64,000 bases of DNA. It comes from Bacteroidota bacterium (GTDB taxonomy: Bacteria; Bacteroidota; Bacteroidia; Flavobacteriales; Flavobacteriaceae). The position numbers and the translations under genes are program-made. The stretch covers positions 62,001 to 126,000 of the forward strand of contig JAEWHE010000015.1 in NCBI GenBank assembly GCA_023387965.1. Direction: 5' to 3'. The stretch's first letter is position 1; each line of letters begins with the position of its first letter. Shown here in pieces: positions 53,600 to 61,880 of the stretch. The notes below the pieces were generated by a model. The model was not told where the DNA came from. It ran no database searches and saw only the letters and a program-made list of their open reading frames with translations.

Positions 53600-55864
53600 A
53601 TGAATGCTATTATGAGATTTATGAAAAGAAATTATAAAGTTTTGATTATTGTGGTGGCACTTTGTGCAGCCCTTTGGAGTTTTGTTCCGAAAGAAATCTA
53701 TGCTTCTTCAGAACCAGATCCCGAAAAAGATCGTTTACTAATCGAATTGCTCACTTTTGTTATTGAAAAAGGACATTACGATCCGGCAAAAATAGACGAT
53801 GATTTTTCGAAAGCCGTTTATAAAAATTACATGGAAGCCATCGATCCGTCGAAAAGATTTTTCTTGCAATCTGACATCGATGAATTTGCCAAATACCAAA
53901 CTGTAATCGACGATCAAATTAATGCCAGAGACCTTTCTTTCTTTTACCTTACCCATGAGAGACTCGTGCAACGCATTGGCGAAAGCCAAAAATATTACAA
54001 AGATATTTTGAGCAAACCGTTTGATTATACCAAAAATGAAACGATTAATACGGATTATGAAAAACACGCTTACGCAAAAAATTCTTCTGAATTAAGAGAT
54101 CGTTGGTACAAACAAATTAAGCTGTCAACGCTTTCATCATTAACCAATAAGTTAGAAATTCAGGAAGGAAAAGATGTGAGTGATAATGTGGATGATATAG
54201 AAAATCAAACAATAGAACTGAGTCAAAAAGCGGAAGACATCAAGAAAAAACTTGAAAAAGAAAAAGCAGAAGTTGAAAACAAATCGTTTGATGTTTTAGA
54301 AAAAGAAACGCGTGAAAGCCAAATGAAATCTTTAGATGAATTTTTTGGTTTCATGACAGAATTAGACCGTGACGATTATTTTTCGGTTTATATCAATTCA
54401 ATCGCGTCTCAATTTGATCCGCATACTTCATATTTTGCTCCAGATGACAAAGAACGTTTTGATGTTTCGATGAGCGGAAAGTTAGAAGGAATTGGCGCAA
54501 GATTGCAGAAAAAGAATGATTTTACTGAAATCAGCGAATTAATTTCGGGAGGTCCAGCTTGGAGAGGAAAAGAATTAGAACCTGGTGACGTGGTTTTGAA
54601 AGTAGCACAAGGTTCCGCAGAAGCTGTGGATGTTGTGGGAATGAGGTTAGACGATGTGGTGAAAAAAATCAAAGGACCAAAAGGTACTGAAGTTCGTTTG
54701 ACCGTGAAAAAAACTGATGGAACTATCAAAATCATTTCAATTATCAGAGACGAAGTTGAAATTGAAGAAACTTATGCACGCTCGAGCATCGTAGAAAAAA
54801 ACGGAAAAAAATACGGAATTATTTATTTGCCAAAATTTTATATCGACTTTGACAATCAAGACAGCCGTGATGCCGGAAAAGATATCGCTCTTGAAGTAAA
54901 CCGAATGAAAGAAGCAGGTGTTGACGGGATTGTGATGGATGTTAGAGACAATGGTGGAGGTTCGTTAAAAACTGTGGTGGACATCGCAGGACTTTTTATT
55001 GAGCAAGGCCCGATTGTGCAAATCAAATCTTCAGGAAAGAAAAAAGAAATTTTGTCAGACAAAGACCCAAGCATTCAATACGACGGACCTTTGGTAGTGA
55101 TGGTAAACGGATTTTCGGCTTCGGCTTCAGAAATTTTAGCGGCTGCAATCCAAGATTATAAAAGAGGTGTGATTGTTGGAAGTTCGCAAACTTATGGTAA
55201 AGGAACGGTTCAAAATGTAATTGACTTGAACCAATTTATCAGAGGAAATTCTTACGGAAATTTAGGTGCTTTGAAAACCACCACTCAAAAATTTTATAGA
55301 ATTAACGGTGGTTCAACGCAATTAAATGGCGTGAGTAGTGATGTGCCACTTCCGGATAGATATTCATATCTAAAAATGGGCGAACGTGACATTGACAATG
55401 CGATGAAATGGGACAAAATTGATCCTGCAGATTATAAACCTTGGGACAAACAAAACAATCTTGATTTTGCAATCGAAAGAAGCAAAAGAAGAATGGAGCA
55501 AAATCCGCAATTCGCTTTGATTGAAGAAAATGCACAATGGATTAAAAAGCGTCAGGACGAAAATGATTTTAGCTTAAATATTGATAAATTTAGAGCAGAA
55601 CAAACTGCCTTAGAAGCAAAAGCGAAAAAATACAAAGCGATTTCTAAATACAATAACCAACTCAAATTTTCATCGTTACCTTACGAAAATGAGTTGATTA
55701 AAAACGATAACTTGCTGAAAGAGAAACGTGACCGTTGGCATGAAACGCTTTCTAAAGACGTTTATGTCGAAGAAGCGTTAAATGTTTTAGATGATCTTCA
55801 AGGAAATTCTCCTCAAAAGGGAACGGTTAATGTGAAAAAAAAGGATAAATTAGTGCGGTCTTAA
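53600..55864 (+). CDS. prc: Carboxy-terminal processing protease (Tsp/Prc, S41)
   Basis: A 754-residue periplasmic protease. It has an N-terminal signal/anchor (VLIIVVALCAALWSFV), an N-terminal helical domain (KRFFLQSDIDEFAKYQ), a PDZ domain near residues 270-370 (FSVYINSIASQFDPHTSYF, GIGARLQKKN), the S41 domain with Ser in NGFSASASEILAAAI and Lys in YGKGTVQNV, and a C-terminal Tsp domain (DUF3340-like). It cuts proteins from the C-terminus and controls lipoproteins and cell wall enzymes. The start codon is not firm: ATG at 53600, 53612 and 53621 are all possible. Confidence 0.94.
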   Translation: MNAIMRFMKRNYKVLIIVVALCAALWSFVPKEIYASSEPDPEKDRLLIELLTFVIEKGHYDPAKIDDDFSKAVYKNYMEAIDPSKRFFLQSDIDEFAKYQTVIDDQINARDLSFFYLTHERLVQRIGESQKYYKDILSKPFDYTKNETINTDYEKHAYAKNSSELRDRWYKQIKLSTLSSLTNKLEIQEGKDVSDNVDDIENQTIELSQKAEDIKKKLEKEKAEVENKSFDVLEKETRESQMKSLDEFFGFMTELDRDDYFSVYINSIASQFDPHTSYFAPDDKERFDVSMSGKLEGIGARLQKKNDFTEISELISGGPAWRGKELEPGDVVLKVAQGSAEAVDVVGMRLDDVVKKIKGPKGTEVRLTVKKTDGTIKIISIIRDEVEIEETYARSSIVEKNGKKYGIIYLPKFYIDFDNQDSRDAGKDIALEVNRMKEAGVDGIVMDVRDNGGGSLKTVVDIAGLFIEQGPIVQIKSSGKKKEILSDKDPSIQYDGPLVVMVNGFSASASEILAAAIQDYKRGVIVGSSQTYGKGTVQNVIDLNQFIRGNSYGNLGALKTTTQKFYRINGGSTQLNGVSSDVPLPDRYSYLKMGERDIDNAMKWDKIDPADYKPWDKQNNLDFAIERSKRRMEQNPQFALIEENAQWIKKRQDENDFSLNIDKFRAEQTALEAKAKKYKAISKYNNQLKFSSLPYENELIKNDNLLKEKRDRWHETLSKDVYVEEALNVLDDLQGNSPQKGTVNVKKKDKLVRS

Positions 55865-55879
55865 AAATTAAACGCATTA

Positions 55880-56986
55880 ATGAGTACAAACTCACAATCA
55901 TTACATCAGATAGCGCTCCAAAAATTTAAGAAAAATTTTTGGGGCGTTTTCAGTTTGGCATTCATTGTATTAATGTTGCTTGTGGCTGTGTTTGCTTATG
56001 TTTTGGCGCCAGATTCGAGCGAAAATGCTAATTGGGGCGATTTAACTATTCGTTCAAAGTCGCCTGGGTTTTCGGTTCAAATGCTTAAAATCCCGTTGCC
56101 TGATGCACCACAAAAATCTTTTTCCGGTTATTTTTTTGGCGAAGAAATGCGATACAGTAAAACACCGATTTCAAGCTATAAAATTGAAGGTGATCAATTG
56201 ATTTATAGTTTGTATAGCGATGATGCTTCGGTGAACATTGAAAAAGAGGTTTCCTTAAAATCTTTTCCCGGAAGTAAATCGTTAGAAGAAGTCGTTTCAA
56301 AACAAATTTCCACAGAAACTTTTCTTTTAGGAACCGATAAAGCCGGACGCGATTACCTTAGCCGAATGTTAGTAGGTTCAAGGGTTTCAATTTCTATTGG
56401 TTTTGTAGCCGTTTTTATTTCTTTGATTGTGGGAATATTTTTCGGAGCAATTGGCGGTTATTTTGGTGGGAAAATTGATGCATTTGTCATGTGGTTAGTC
56501 AATATTATTTGGTCAATTCCCACATTATTATTAGTTATTGCTATTACTTTAAGTTTAGGAAAAGGATTTTGGCAAGTTTTTGTGGCCGTTGGTTTAACGA
56601 TGTGGGTGGAAGTTGCCAGAGTCGTTCGAGGGCAAATTATTTCGGTAAAAGAAATGCAATTTGTCACAGCTGCAAGAGCTTTGGGTTACAATGATTTAAG
56701 AATAATTGTTCATCACATCTTGCCCAATATCATGGCTCCGGTAATTGTGATTTCTGCGGCAAATTTTGCGTCAGCGATTTTGGTAGAAAGCGGATTGAGT
56801 TTTTTAGGATTAGGAGCCCAACCACCAGTCCCGAGTTGGGGTGGAATGATTAAAGATTATTATGGCGACATTATTTTAGACAAACCATATCTCGCTATGG
56901 TTCCCGGAATTGCGATTATGTTGATCACGCTTGCTTTCATGATGGTGGGAAATGCGTTGCGTGATGCTTTGGATGTGAAGAGCTAG
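55880..56986 (+). CDS. ABC transporter permease, OppC/DppC type, with periplasmic insertion
   Basis: A 368-residue permease. An N-terminal helix (VFSLAFIVLMLLVAVFAYVL) is followed by a periplasmic stretch of about 110 residues, then LLGTDKAGRDYLSRML, the OppC signature, and five helices. The EAA loop is ARALGYNDLRIIVHHILPNIM. Such permeases import peptides or nickel, yet no ATPase, second permease or binding protein gene is beside it here. It lies 16 bases after prc and is followed by a strong terminator. Confidence 0.9.
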   Translation: MSTNSQSLHQIALQKFKKNFWGVFSLAFIVLMLLVAVFAYVLAPDSSENANWGDLTIRSKSPGFSVQMLKIPLPDAPQKSFSGYFFGEEMRYSKTPISSYKIEGDQLIYSLYSDDASVNIEKEVSLKSFPGSKSLEEVVSKQISTETFLLGTDKAGRDYLSRMLVGSRVSISIGFVAVFISLIVGIFFGAIGGYFGGKIDAFVMWLVNIIWSIPTLLLVIAITLSLGKGFWQVFVAVGLTMWVEVARVVRGQIISVKEMQFVTAARALGYNDLRIIVHHILPNIMAPVIVISAANFASAILVESGLSFLGLGAQPPVPSWGGMIKDYYGDIILDKPYLAMVPGIAIMLITLAFMMVGNALRDALDVKS

Positions 56987-56999
56987 GGAAAAGAAAAAA

Positions 57000-57031
57000 G
57001 GACTTTCATTTATGAAAGTCCCGATTTTTTT
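57000..57031 (+). terminator. Terminator after the permease gene
   Basis: GGACTTTCAT pairs with ATGAAAGTCC (57000-57009 with 57012-57021) and is followed by seven T; it may also serve the convergent gene. Confidence 0.85.
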
Positions 57032-57049
57032 GTTACACATTATGAAATG

Positions 57050-57664
57050 TTAATCTATTTTGAGTAATACACACTCTGAAATATTAACTCGAAGGTTAAA
57101 GTTTTCTGTATTTACATTAGGATCATCAAAATTGTACGTTTCTCCATTTCCATAAAGAATCATGTGGATAGCAGGATTACCGTTGATATTAATTCTTCTA
57201 AGCGTTAGTTTACCTGAGGCTTCGCGAATTGGGTCTCTAAGTCCTAGAACCATTCTCTTTTCTTGCGGTTCACAATCTAAACACAATGGAAACGATGTGG
57301 TATTTATAGGCGTGCCACCACTAATATTATGACTCCATTTGTTTGGTAAATCGACATCAAGGTTTGCAAGCGTATTTACAATTGTAACACCGTTTTCAGC
57401 ATATTTATATTCGCCAATAAGAATATCTTGGTAAATACTCCCTAAGTTAACCCTTGTGTATCTCTTGAGAACAATTGTAAGTTCTTTGCCGTTTTCGGCA
57501 TAACGCCAAGTTCCTATATAAGGTATTTGCCGATTATTAGTGTCTTGTAAATAAGCACCAGCCGAGAGGGTCGACCCATCAAAAGATTCTATGGGAATGA
57601 TAGGACTTTGAGCGTAAATATTTACGGAAATCAAGAAAATTACTGATATTATATACTTTTTCAT
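57050..57664 (-). CDS. Secreted DUF6705-like protein, unknown function
   Basis: A 204-residue protein with a signal peptide ending near VNIYAQ and a beta-rich body with IGTWRYAENGKELTIVLK, DILIGEYKYAENGV and EKRMVLGLRDPIREASGKL. These segments match my memory of the flavobacterial DUF6705 family, whose function is unknown. It lies 8 bases after the end of the frameshifted lipoprotein gene on the same strand; such pairs are often seen near secreted lipoproteins. Confidence 0.72.
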   Translation of the reverse strand: MKKYIISVIFLISVNIYAQSPIIPIESFDGSTLSAGAYLQDTNNRQIPYIGTWRYAENGKELTIVLKRYTRVNLGSIYQDILIGEYKYAENGVTIVNTLANLDVDLPNKWSHNISGGTPINTTSFPLCLDCEPQEKRMVLGLRDPIREASGKLTLRRININGNPAIHMILYGNGETYNFDDPNVNTENFNLRVNISECVLLKID

Positions 57665-57672
57665 AATTTAAA

Positions 57673-59117
57673 TTAGTTACATGGAGTTTTGTTAATGTCC
57701 TCACAACAATCGTTGGGAGGAGATGATACATTTAACGATAATCTACTCCAATTGTCAATGTTTTCATTTGCTTCATAAAGACTTATTCCTGCACTTTTGA
57801 AATAATTTAAAAAAGTGCGCTCGTGACCTCCCATGCGTCTATTAAATTCGGGAATATATTTGTTTTGATGTATCCCAATCTCTTTTCTCTCGATTGTCTG
57901 CACCTTGTGCTTGTGCCAAATCCTGATCTATTTTTTCCTTTAAAGCATTATAATTATCAATTTTTAGAGCATATATGTGCTTGTTCTCATTTTTATCTTG
58001 GCATATTAGTATCAATACAACTGAAGATTTATTTTCGGGAGAAGCTTCTTCATATATTTTTAGTAAAGATTGTACGTCACCCCAAGAAAACATTGGGTCT
58101 TCTTTTCCAATCCTATGTGTATGAGCCGCACCATAAACATTTAAACCATAAGGGATTATTAGATGTCGATTTGTGCTCGTCGGCAAATCTGGATTTGTAT
58201 AGTTAGAATAATTTTTCTGGGTAGAAAATCCGGCCTCTCCATCTGATATAAGATTGTTTTTCAACGCCTGTAATTTAGGTTTAATGTTTGGACTTGGAGG
58301 GTCGCCGTTTTTTCGGGATTTTATTAAAAATTTTAATCTGTTGCAATTAGAAGTTTGATCATTGTAACTAGGTTTCGTTGACACGGGAGGTGTAATTATA
58401 GGAGGATTACCAGGCCCATAAGCCCCTCCACCACCAGAAGAACCTCCAGGATTGTTACTGTCTCCAGAATTGTTAGTGCCGAAACCTCCACCTCCGCCTC
58501 CGTCATTGGTGTTTATCATTACTGACTCGCAATAACTCGCCTCAAGAACCCAAGTAGGCACTCCTGAAGTGTAACTTTCACCTTGACCATTTATTGTATA
58601 ATCTAGCACCCAAAATTCTACACATACTATCTCCATATGTACTCTAGCGTTAGTTTGGTCGATTTCTAATGGATAGTATTTCGTTTTTTTATTGTTGAGT
58701 TCTGATTGAGTTAAGTAACTGAATTCCTCTTCTGTAAAGTCATACTCAATTCTAAACAAATCAAATTCACCATTTTCATTTTTTGAAAAAACTAAATTAT
58801 TTAACTTTCCATTCGGGGGTGTTATAATTTTAAAGGTATAGGACTCGTAATCCTCTTTCTTTAAATAGATGCCATGTAAGGTATCGACTTCAAAATTGTG
58901 TAGTGAGTCCGAAGTACGAGAGAGTTTATTTTTAGAAACATTTTTAAATCTCTGAAATTTTTTATAAGCAACGGAATTGTTTTTAAATTCATTAAAAGAG
59001 ATTTTTTTTAAACTTCTATTTTCTGAATATATATTGTCTTCATATATATCTTTTGAGCACCCTGTAAGAAAGCTAAAAAACAACAAGTAAAAATACTCCA
59101 AATAATTTCTTAATCAT
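57673..59117 (-). pseudogene. Flavobacterial lipoprotein with JAMM-like C-terminal motif, two frameshifts
   Basis: Three frames must be joined to recover one protein. From ATG 59115-59117 the frame reads MIKKLFGVFLLVVF and stops at a T6 run; with T5 it would continue into SFLTGCSKDIYED, a perfect lipoprotein signal. The main frame (to 57842) holds a Gly-rich linker near residue 205 and a C-terminal AHTHRIGKEDPMFSWGDV, an HxH-x9-SxxD pattern close to the JAMM metal site. It stops at QIYSRI, while the next frame carries ERTFLNYFKSAGISLYEAN and NWSRLSLN to 57673, the normal family ending. Either the gene is dead or the indels are sequencing errors. Function unknown. Confidence 0.72.
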
Positions 59118-59148
59118 AAATTTAATGTGTGTTAAAACTGTTATCAAT

Positions 59149-59643
59149 TTACGATTTTGTTTTTATCAAATCATTTTCAGCTTGCTTTAATTTTAGTTCC
59201 AGCTCACTGATTTTTACTTTTTGTTTTTGAATCTTAATGTTGGCAGCATCAATTTCGGTACTACTCATTTTTCCTTTTACAATTTTGGCGTCAAGCTTAT
59301 TTTGGTTTTTTTCCAATGAAGATTTTTCTTTCGCCAATTTGTCTTTGGCTTTTTCTACATTGCGTTCCGCTTTTGCAATTTTGGCTTGGCGTTTTTCAAC
59401 CGCTTTTTGCTCTTTTTCCAGTTTTCGCTGCGCTTTTTCAATTTTCTTTTGCTCTTTTTCTAGGCGTTTGGCTTCTTTTTCGCGTGCTTTTAAAATTTTT
59501 GCTTCTGCTTTTTGCTGTTCTTCCAAAGCTTTTTGTGCGATGGCTTGTTGTTTTTCAATTGCAGCGGTAGAAGCTGTAGTTTGTGCATTTGCAAATTGAA
59601 TGGCGGTGAAAAATAAGGCTGAAAGAATAATTTTGGCTTTCAT
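59149..59643 (-). CDS. Secreted coiled-coil protein, Lys/Glu/Ala-rich
   Basis: A 164-residue protein with a signal peptide ending near FANAQ and then an almost unbroken charged helix (KALEEQQKAEAKILKARE and similar heptads to about residue 125), with a second short helix at the end. It is a predicted coiled coil of the periplasm. No family recognised. A TATATTTG box lies at 59680-59687 on its strand. Confidence 0.8.
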   Translation of the reverse strand: MKAKIILSALFFTAIQFANAQTTASTAAIEKQQAIAQKALEEQQKAEAKILKAREKEAKRLEKEQKKIEKAQRKLEKEQKAVEKRQAKIAKAERNVEKAKDKLAKEKSSLEKNQNKLDAKIVKGKMSSTEIDAANIKIQKQKVKISELELKLKQAENDLIKTKS

Positions 59644-59679
59644 ATTTTAAAGTTTTGATATTATATTGCCAAATATATA

Positions 59680-59702
59680 ACAAATATTATTCCATAACTT
59701 TG
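59680..59702. promoter_or_regulatory. Divergent -7 boxes between the coiled-coil and endonuclease genes
   Basis: TATATTTG on the minus strand (59680-59687) serves the coiled-coil gene; TAACTTTG on the plus strand (59695-59702) serves the endonuclease. Both match TAnnTTTG. Confidence 0.55.
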
Positions 59703-59724
59703 CGACTCATTAATTTTGTGTTTT

Positions 59725-60530
59725 ATGAATCGATTTCTGTGCATTTTAGTTTTTATTGTGATGGTTTTTTCGCAAGTGAGTTGTAAAGAAATTACTCAAA
59801 AAGAGTTGGTTGCAGCTTCGATTGAAGAGAATTTGCAAAATACAAATGTTACCGATTGGCAGAAATTTGCGCCAACTTCCACCACAAATCAATTGGTAAA
59901 TCGTGATTATTATTTGCTTTCATATAACGAAAAAGCAGAACAAGCCGAATGGGTTTTTTATTTTTTAGATGCTGGAAAAAATAGTGGCGATTTCAAAAGA
60001 CCTTATTTTATTCAGGATCCAAAAGTAAAAACGAAATCTGCGGATTACCGAAATTATAAAAATTCTGGTTATGACAAAGGACATTTGGTTCCGGCGGGTG
60101 ATATGAAATTTTCTAAAAAAGCATTTGACGACACTTTTTATACGTCGAATATTTCGCCACAACGCAAAGATTTTAATGCAGGAATTTGGAACAGACTGGA
60201 GCAAAAAACGCGTTATTGGGCTGATAAATTTGGAGGCATTTACGTAGTAACGGGTGGTGTTTTGGAGAAAAATTTAAAAACGATTGGTACGGAAGAAGTG
60301 GCAGTTCCGAAGTATTCTATAAAATTTTATTGGCGACTGAAAATAATGGAACTTACAGAATGGTGGCGTTTTTGATGCCGCACGAAAATAGTAAAAAACC
60401 ATTGTATGAGTTTATGGTTTCGGTGGATGAAATTGAGAAATTGACGGGAATTGATTTTTTTCCGATTTTGCCTGATGCGGTTGAAAATGCGCTTGAAAAA
60501 CAAAGCGATTACAAGGGTTGGAGCTTTTAG
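59725..60530 (+). pseudogene. DNA/RNA non-specific endonuclease, frameshifted near the 3' end
   Basis: The first frame has a lipoprotein signal (VFSQVSC), the active-site motif DKGHLVPAGDM with the catalytic His, and the metal-binding Asn in FYTSNISPQRKDFNAG. After VPKYS (near 60316) it runs into a wrong frame and stops at 60375. The next frame continues exactly as the family should (LLATENNGTYRMVAFLMPHE, then KLTGIDFFPILPD) and ends at 60530. Adding one T to TATTC at 60314-60320 would restore VPKYFYKILLATE. The enzyme would cut nucleic acids in the periplasm or outside. It is either a recent pseudogene or a sequencing error. Confidence 0.85.
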
Positions 60531-60539
60531 CCTGAAGTT

Positions 60540-60610
60540 TCCAAAAAGTGCGAAAAGATCTTTCAATAGCCCTGATAAAATGCCTGTCCCGAAGCTTCGG
60601 GATCGCTCTT
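60540..60610. repeat. Partial bipartite repeat, copy 4, with 16-bp palindrome
   Basis: TAGCCCTGAT (60567-60576) matches the inverted end of the element at 2174, and the perfect palindrome TCCCGAAGCTTCGGGA is at 60587-60602. It fills the gap between the endonuclease and the rodA stop; no gene is seen. Confidence 0.5.
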
Positions 60611-60623
60611 AAATAATAAACTT

Positions 60624-61880
60624 TTACCACTCATTGACTTTATTGGCGTCCATTTTGATAAAAATAAATAACAAAATGCTGAACGCAAAAAGGCTGGATC
60701 CTCCGTAGGAAAAGAAAGGCAAGGGCACTCCGATGGTGGGGAAAAGCCTGATTAGCATGGCGATGTTCACCAAAAAGTGCATGAATAAAAACGTGACGAC
60801 GCAATAACCGTAAACGCGGGAAAATTTAGTTTTTTGGTTTTCGGCCAAATAAATGAGGCGGATGAAAAGCGTGACGAATAATGCGATGACTACGATTGCT
60901 CCTACAAATCCCCATTCTTCGCCAACGGTTGTGAAAATATAATCGGTATGTTGTTCTGGAACGAAACCGCCTTTGGTTTGTGTACCTTCGAGGAAACCTT
61001 TGCCAAACCAACCGCCGGAACCAATGGCAATCATGGATTGGTTCAGATTATATCCTTCGTTTTTTAAATCGACATTATCTCCGCCAAAAAGTACATTGAT
61101 ACGGTCTTTTTGGTGCGGTTCCAAAACATTGTCATACACAAAATCCACCGAATAAGTGAAAGCGGTCACGATAACAAATAAGATGACGGATGCCAATGGG
61201 TTTCGGTTGATGCGTTTTGCAGTGAAAAATTGGATTAACATTACAGCGGCTACAATGATGATTACATATTGCGGTTCAACCAAAAGTGCAAGAAAAAATA
61301 ATGCAATAGCACCAAATCCGGTCCAAAGATAACCAGACGGAAGCCCTTCGCGGTAAAGAACAAAAACTAATCCTACAAAAATCATTGCGGTTCCGGTGTC
61401 ATGGACAAGAATTAAAACCAGAGGAACTCCCATCACGACAAACGCTTTTATTTGGTCGTGGAAATTTTTTAAATTAACTTGAACATCACTTAAATATTTT
61501 GCTAAAAGCAACGCTGTCGAAGTTTTTACAAATTCCGATGGTTGAAGCGTGAAACCACCAATGCTGTACCAGTTGGTTTGTCCTTTAATGGTTTTTCCAA
61601 AAACAAAAAGTCCGAGAAGGGCTACTAAACCAATAATGTAAAATACAAATGCGTATTTTTCGTAAATTTTGGCATCGACCGTTAGAATGACTAAAACTAA
61701 TGGGACGGTGAGAATAATAAACAGGATTTGTTTACCGTAAATTTGGTCTAAATCGAAAATTGAAGTTGATTCGAGTGGGAGAGATGCCGAGTAAATATTG
61801 AGCCACCCCATGATAACCAACATCGCATAGAGTAGGATGGCAATCCAATCAATGTTGTTCGATACGCTTTGGTTTTTCAT
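60624..61880 (-). CDS. rodA: Rod shape-determining protein RodA (SEDS glycosyltransferase)
   Basis: A 418-residue SEDS protein with about ten membrane helices. Signatures are IYSASLP near residue 30, STALLLAKYLSD, VLIHDTGTAMIF-like segment LVHDTGTAMIFVGL, QKDRINVLFGGD with the long periplasmic loop, GFLEGTQTKGGFVPEQHTD and PTIGVPLPFFSYGGSS. It polymerises glycan strands with PBP2 during elongation. Its start overlaps the mrdA end by 32 bases, so the two are translated together. Confidence 0.96.
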   Translation of the reverse strand: MKNQSVSNNIDWIAILLYAMLVIMGWLNIYSASLPLESTSIFDLDQIYGKQILFIILTVPLVLVILTVDAKIYEKYAFVFYIIGLVALLGLFVFGKTIKGQTNWYSIGGFTLQPSEFVKTSTALLLAKYLSDVQVNLKNFHDQIKAFVVMGVPLVLILVHDTGTAMIFVGLVFVLYREGLPSGYLWTGFGAIALFFLALLVEPQYVIIIVAAVMLIQFFTAKRINRNPLASVILFVIVTAFTYSVDFVYDNVLEPHQKDRINVLFGGDNVDLKNEGYNLNQSMIAIGSGGWFGKGFLEGTQTKGGFVPEQHTDYIFTTVGEEWGFVGAIVVIALFVTLFIRLIYLAENQKTKFSRVYGYCVVTFLFMHFLVNIAMLIRLFPTIGVPLPFFSYGGSSLFAFSILLFIFIKMDANKVNEW

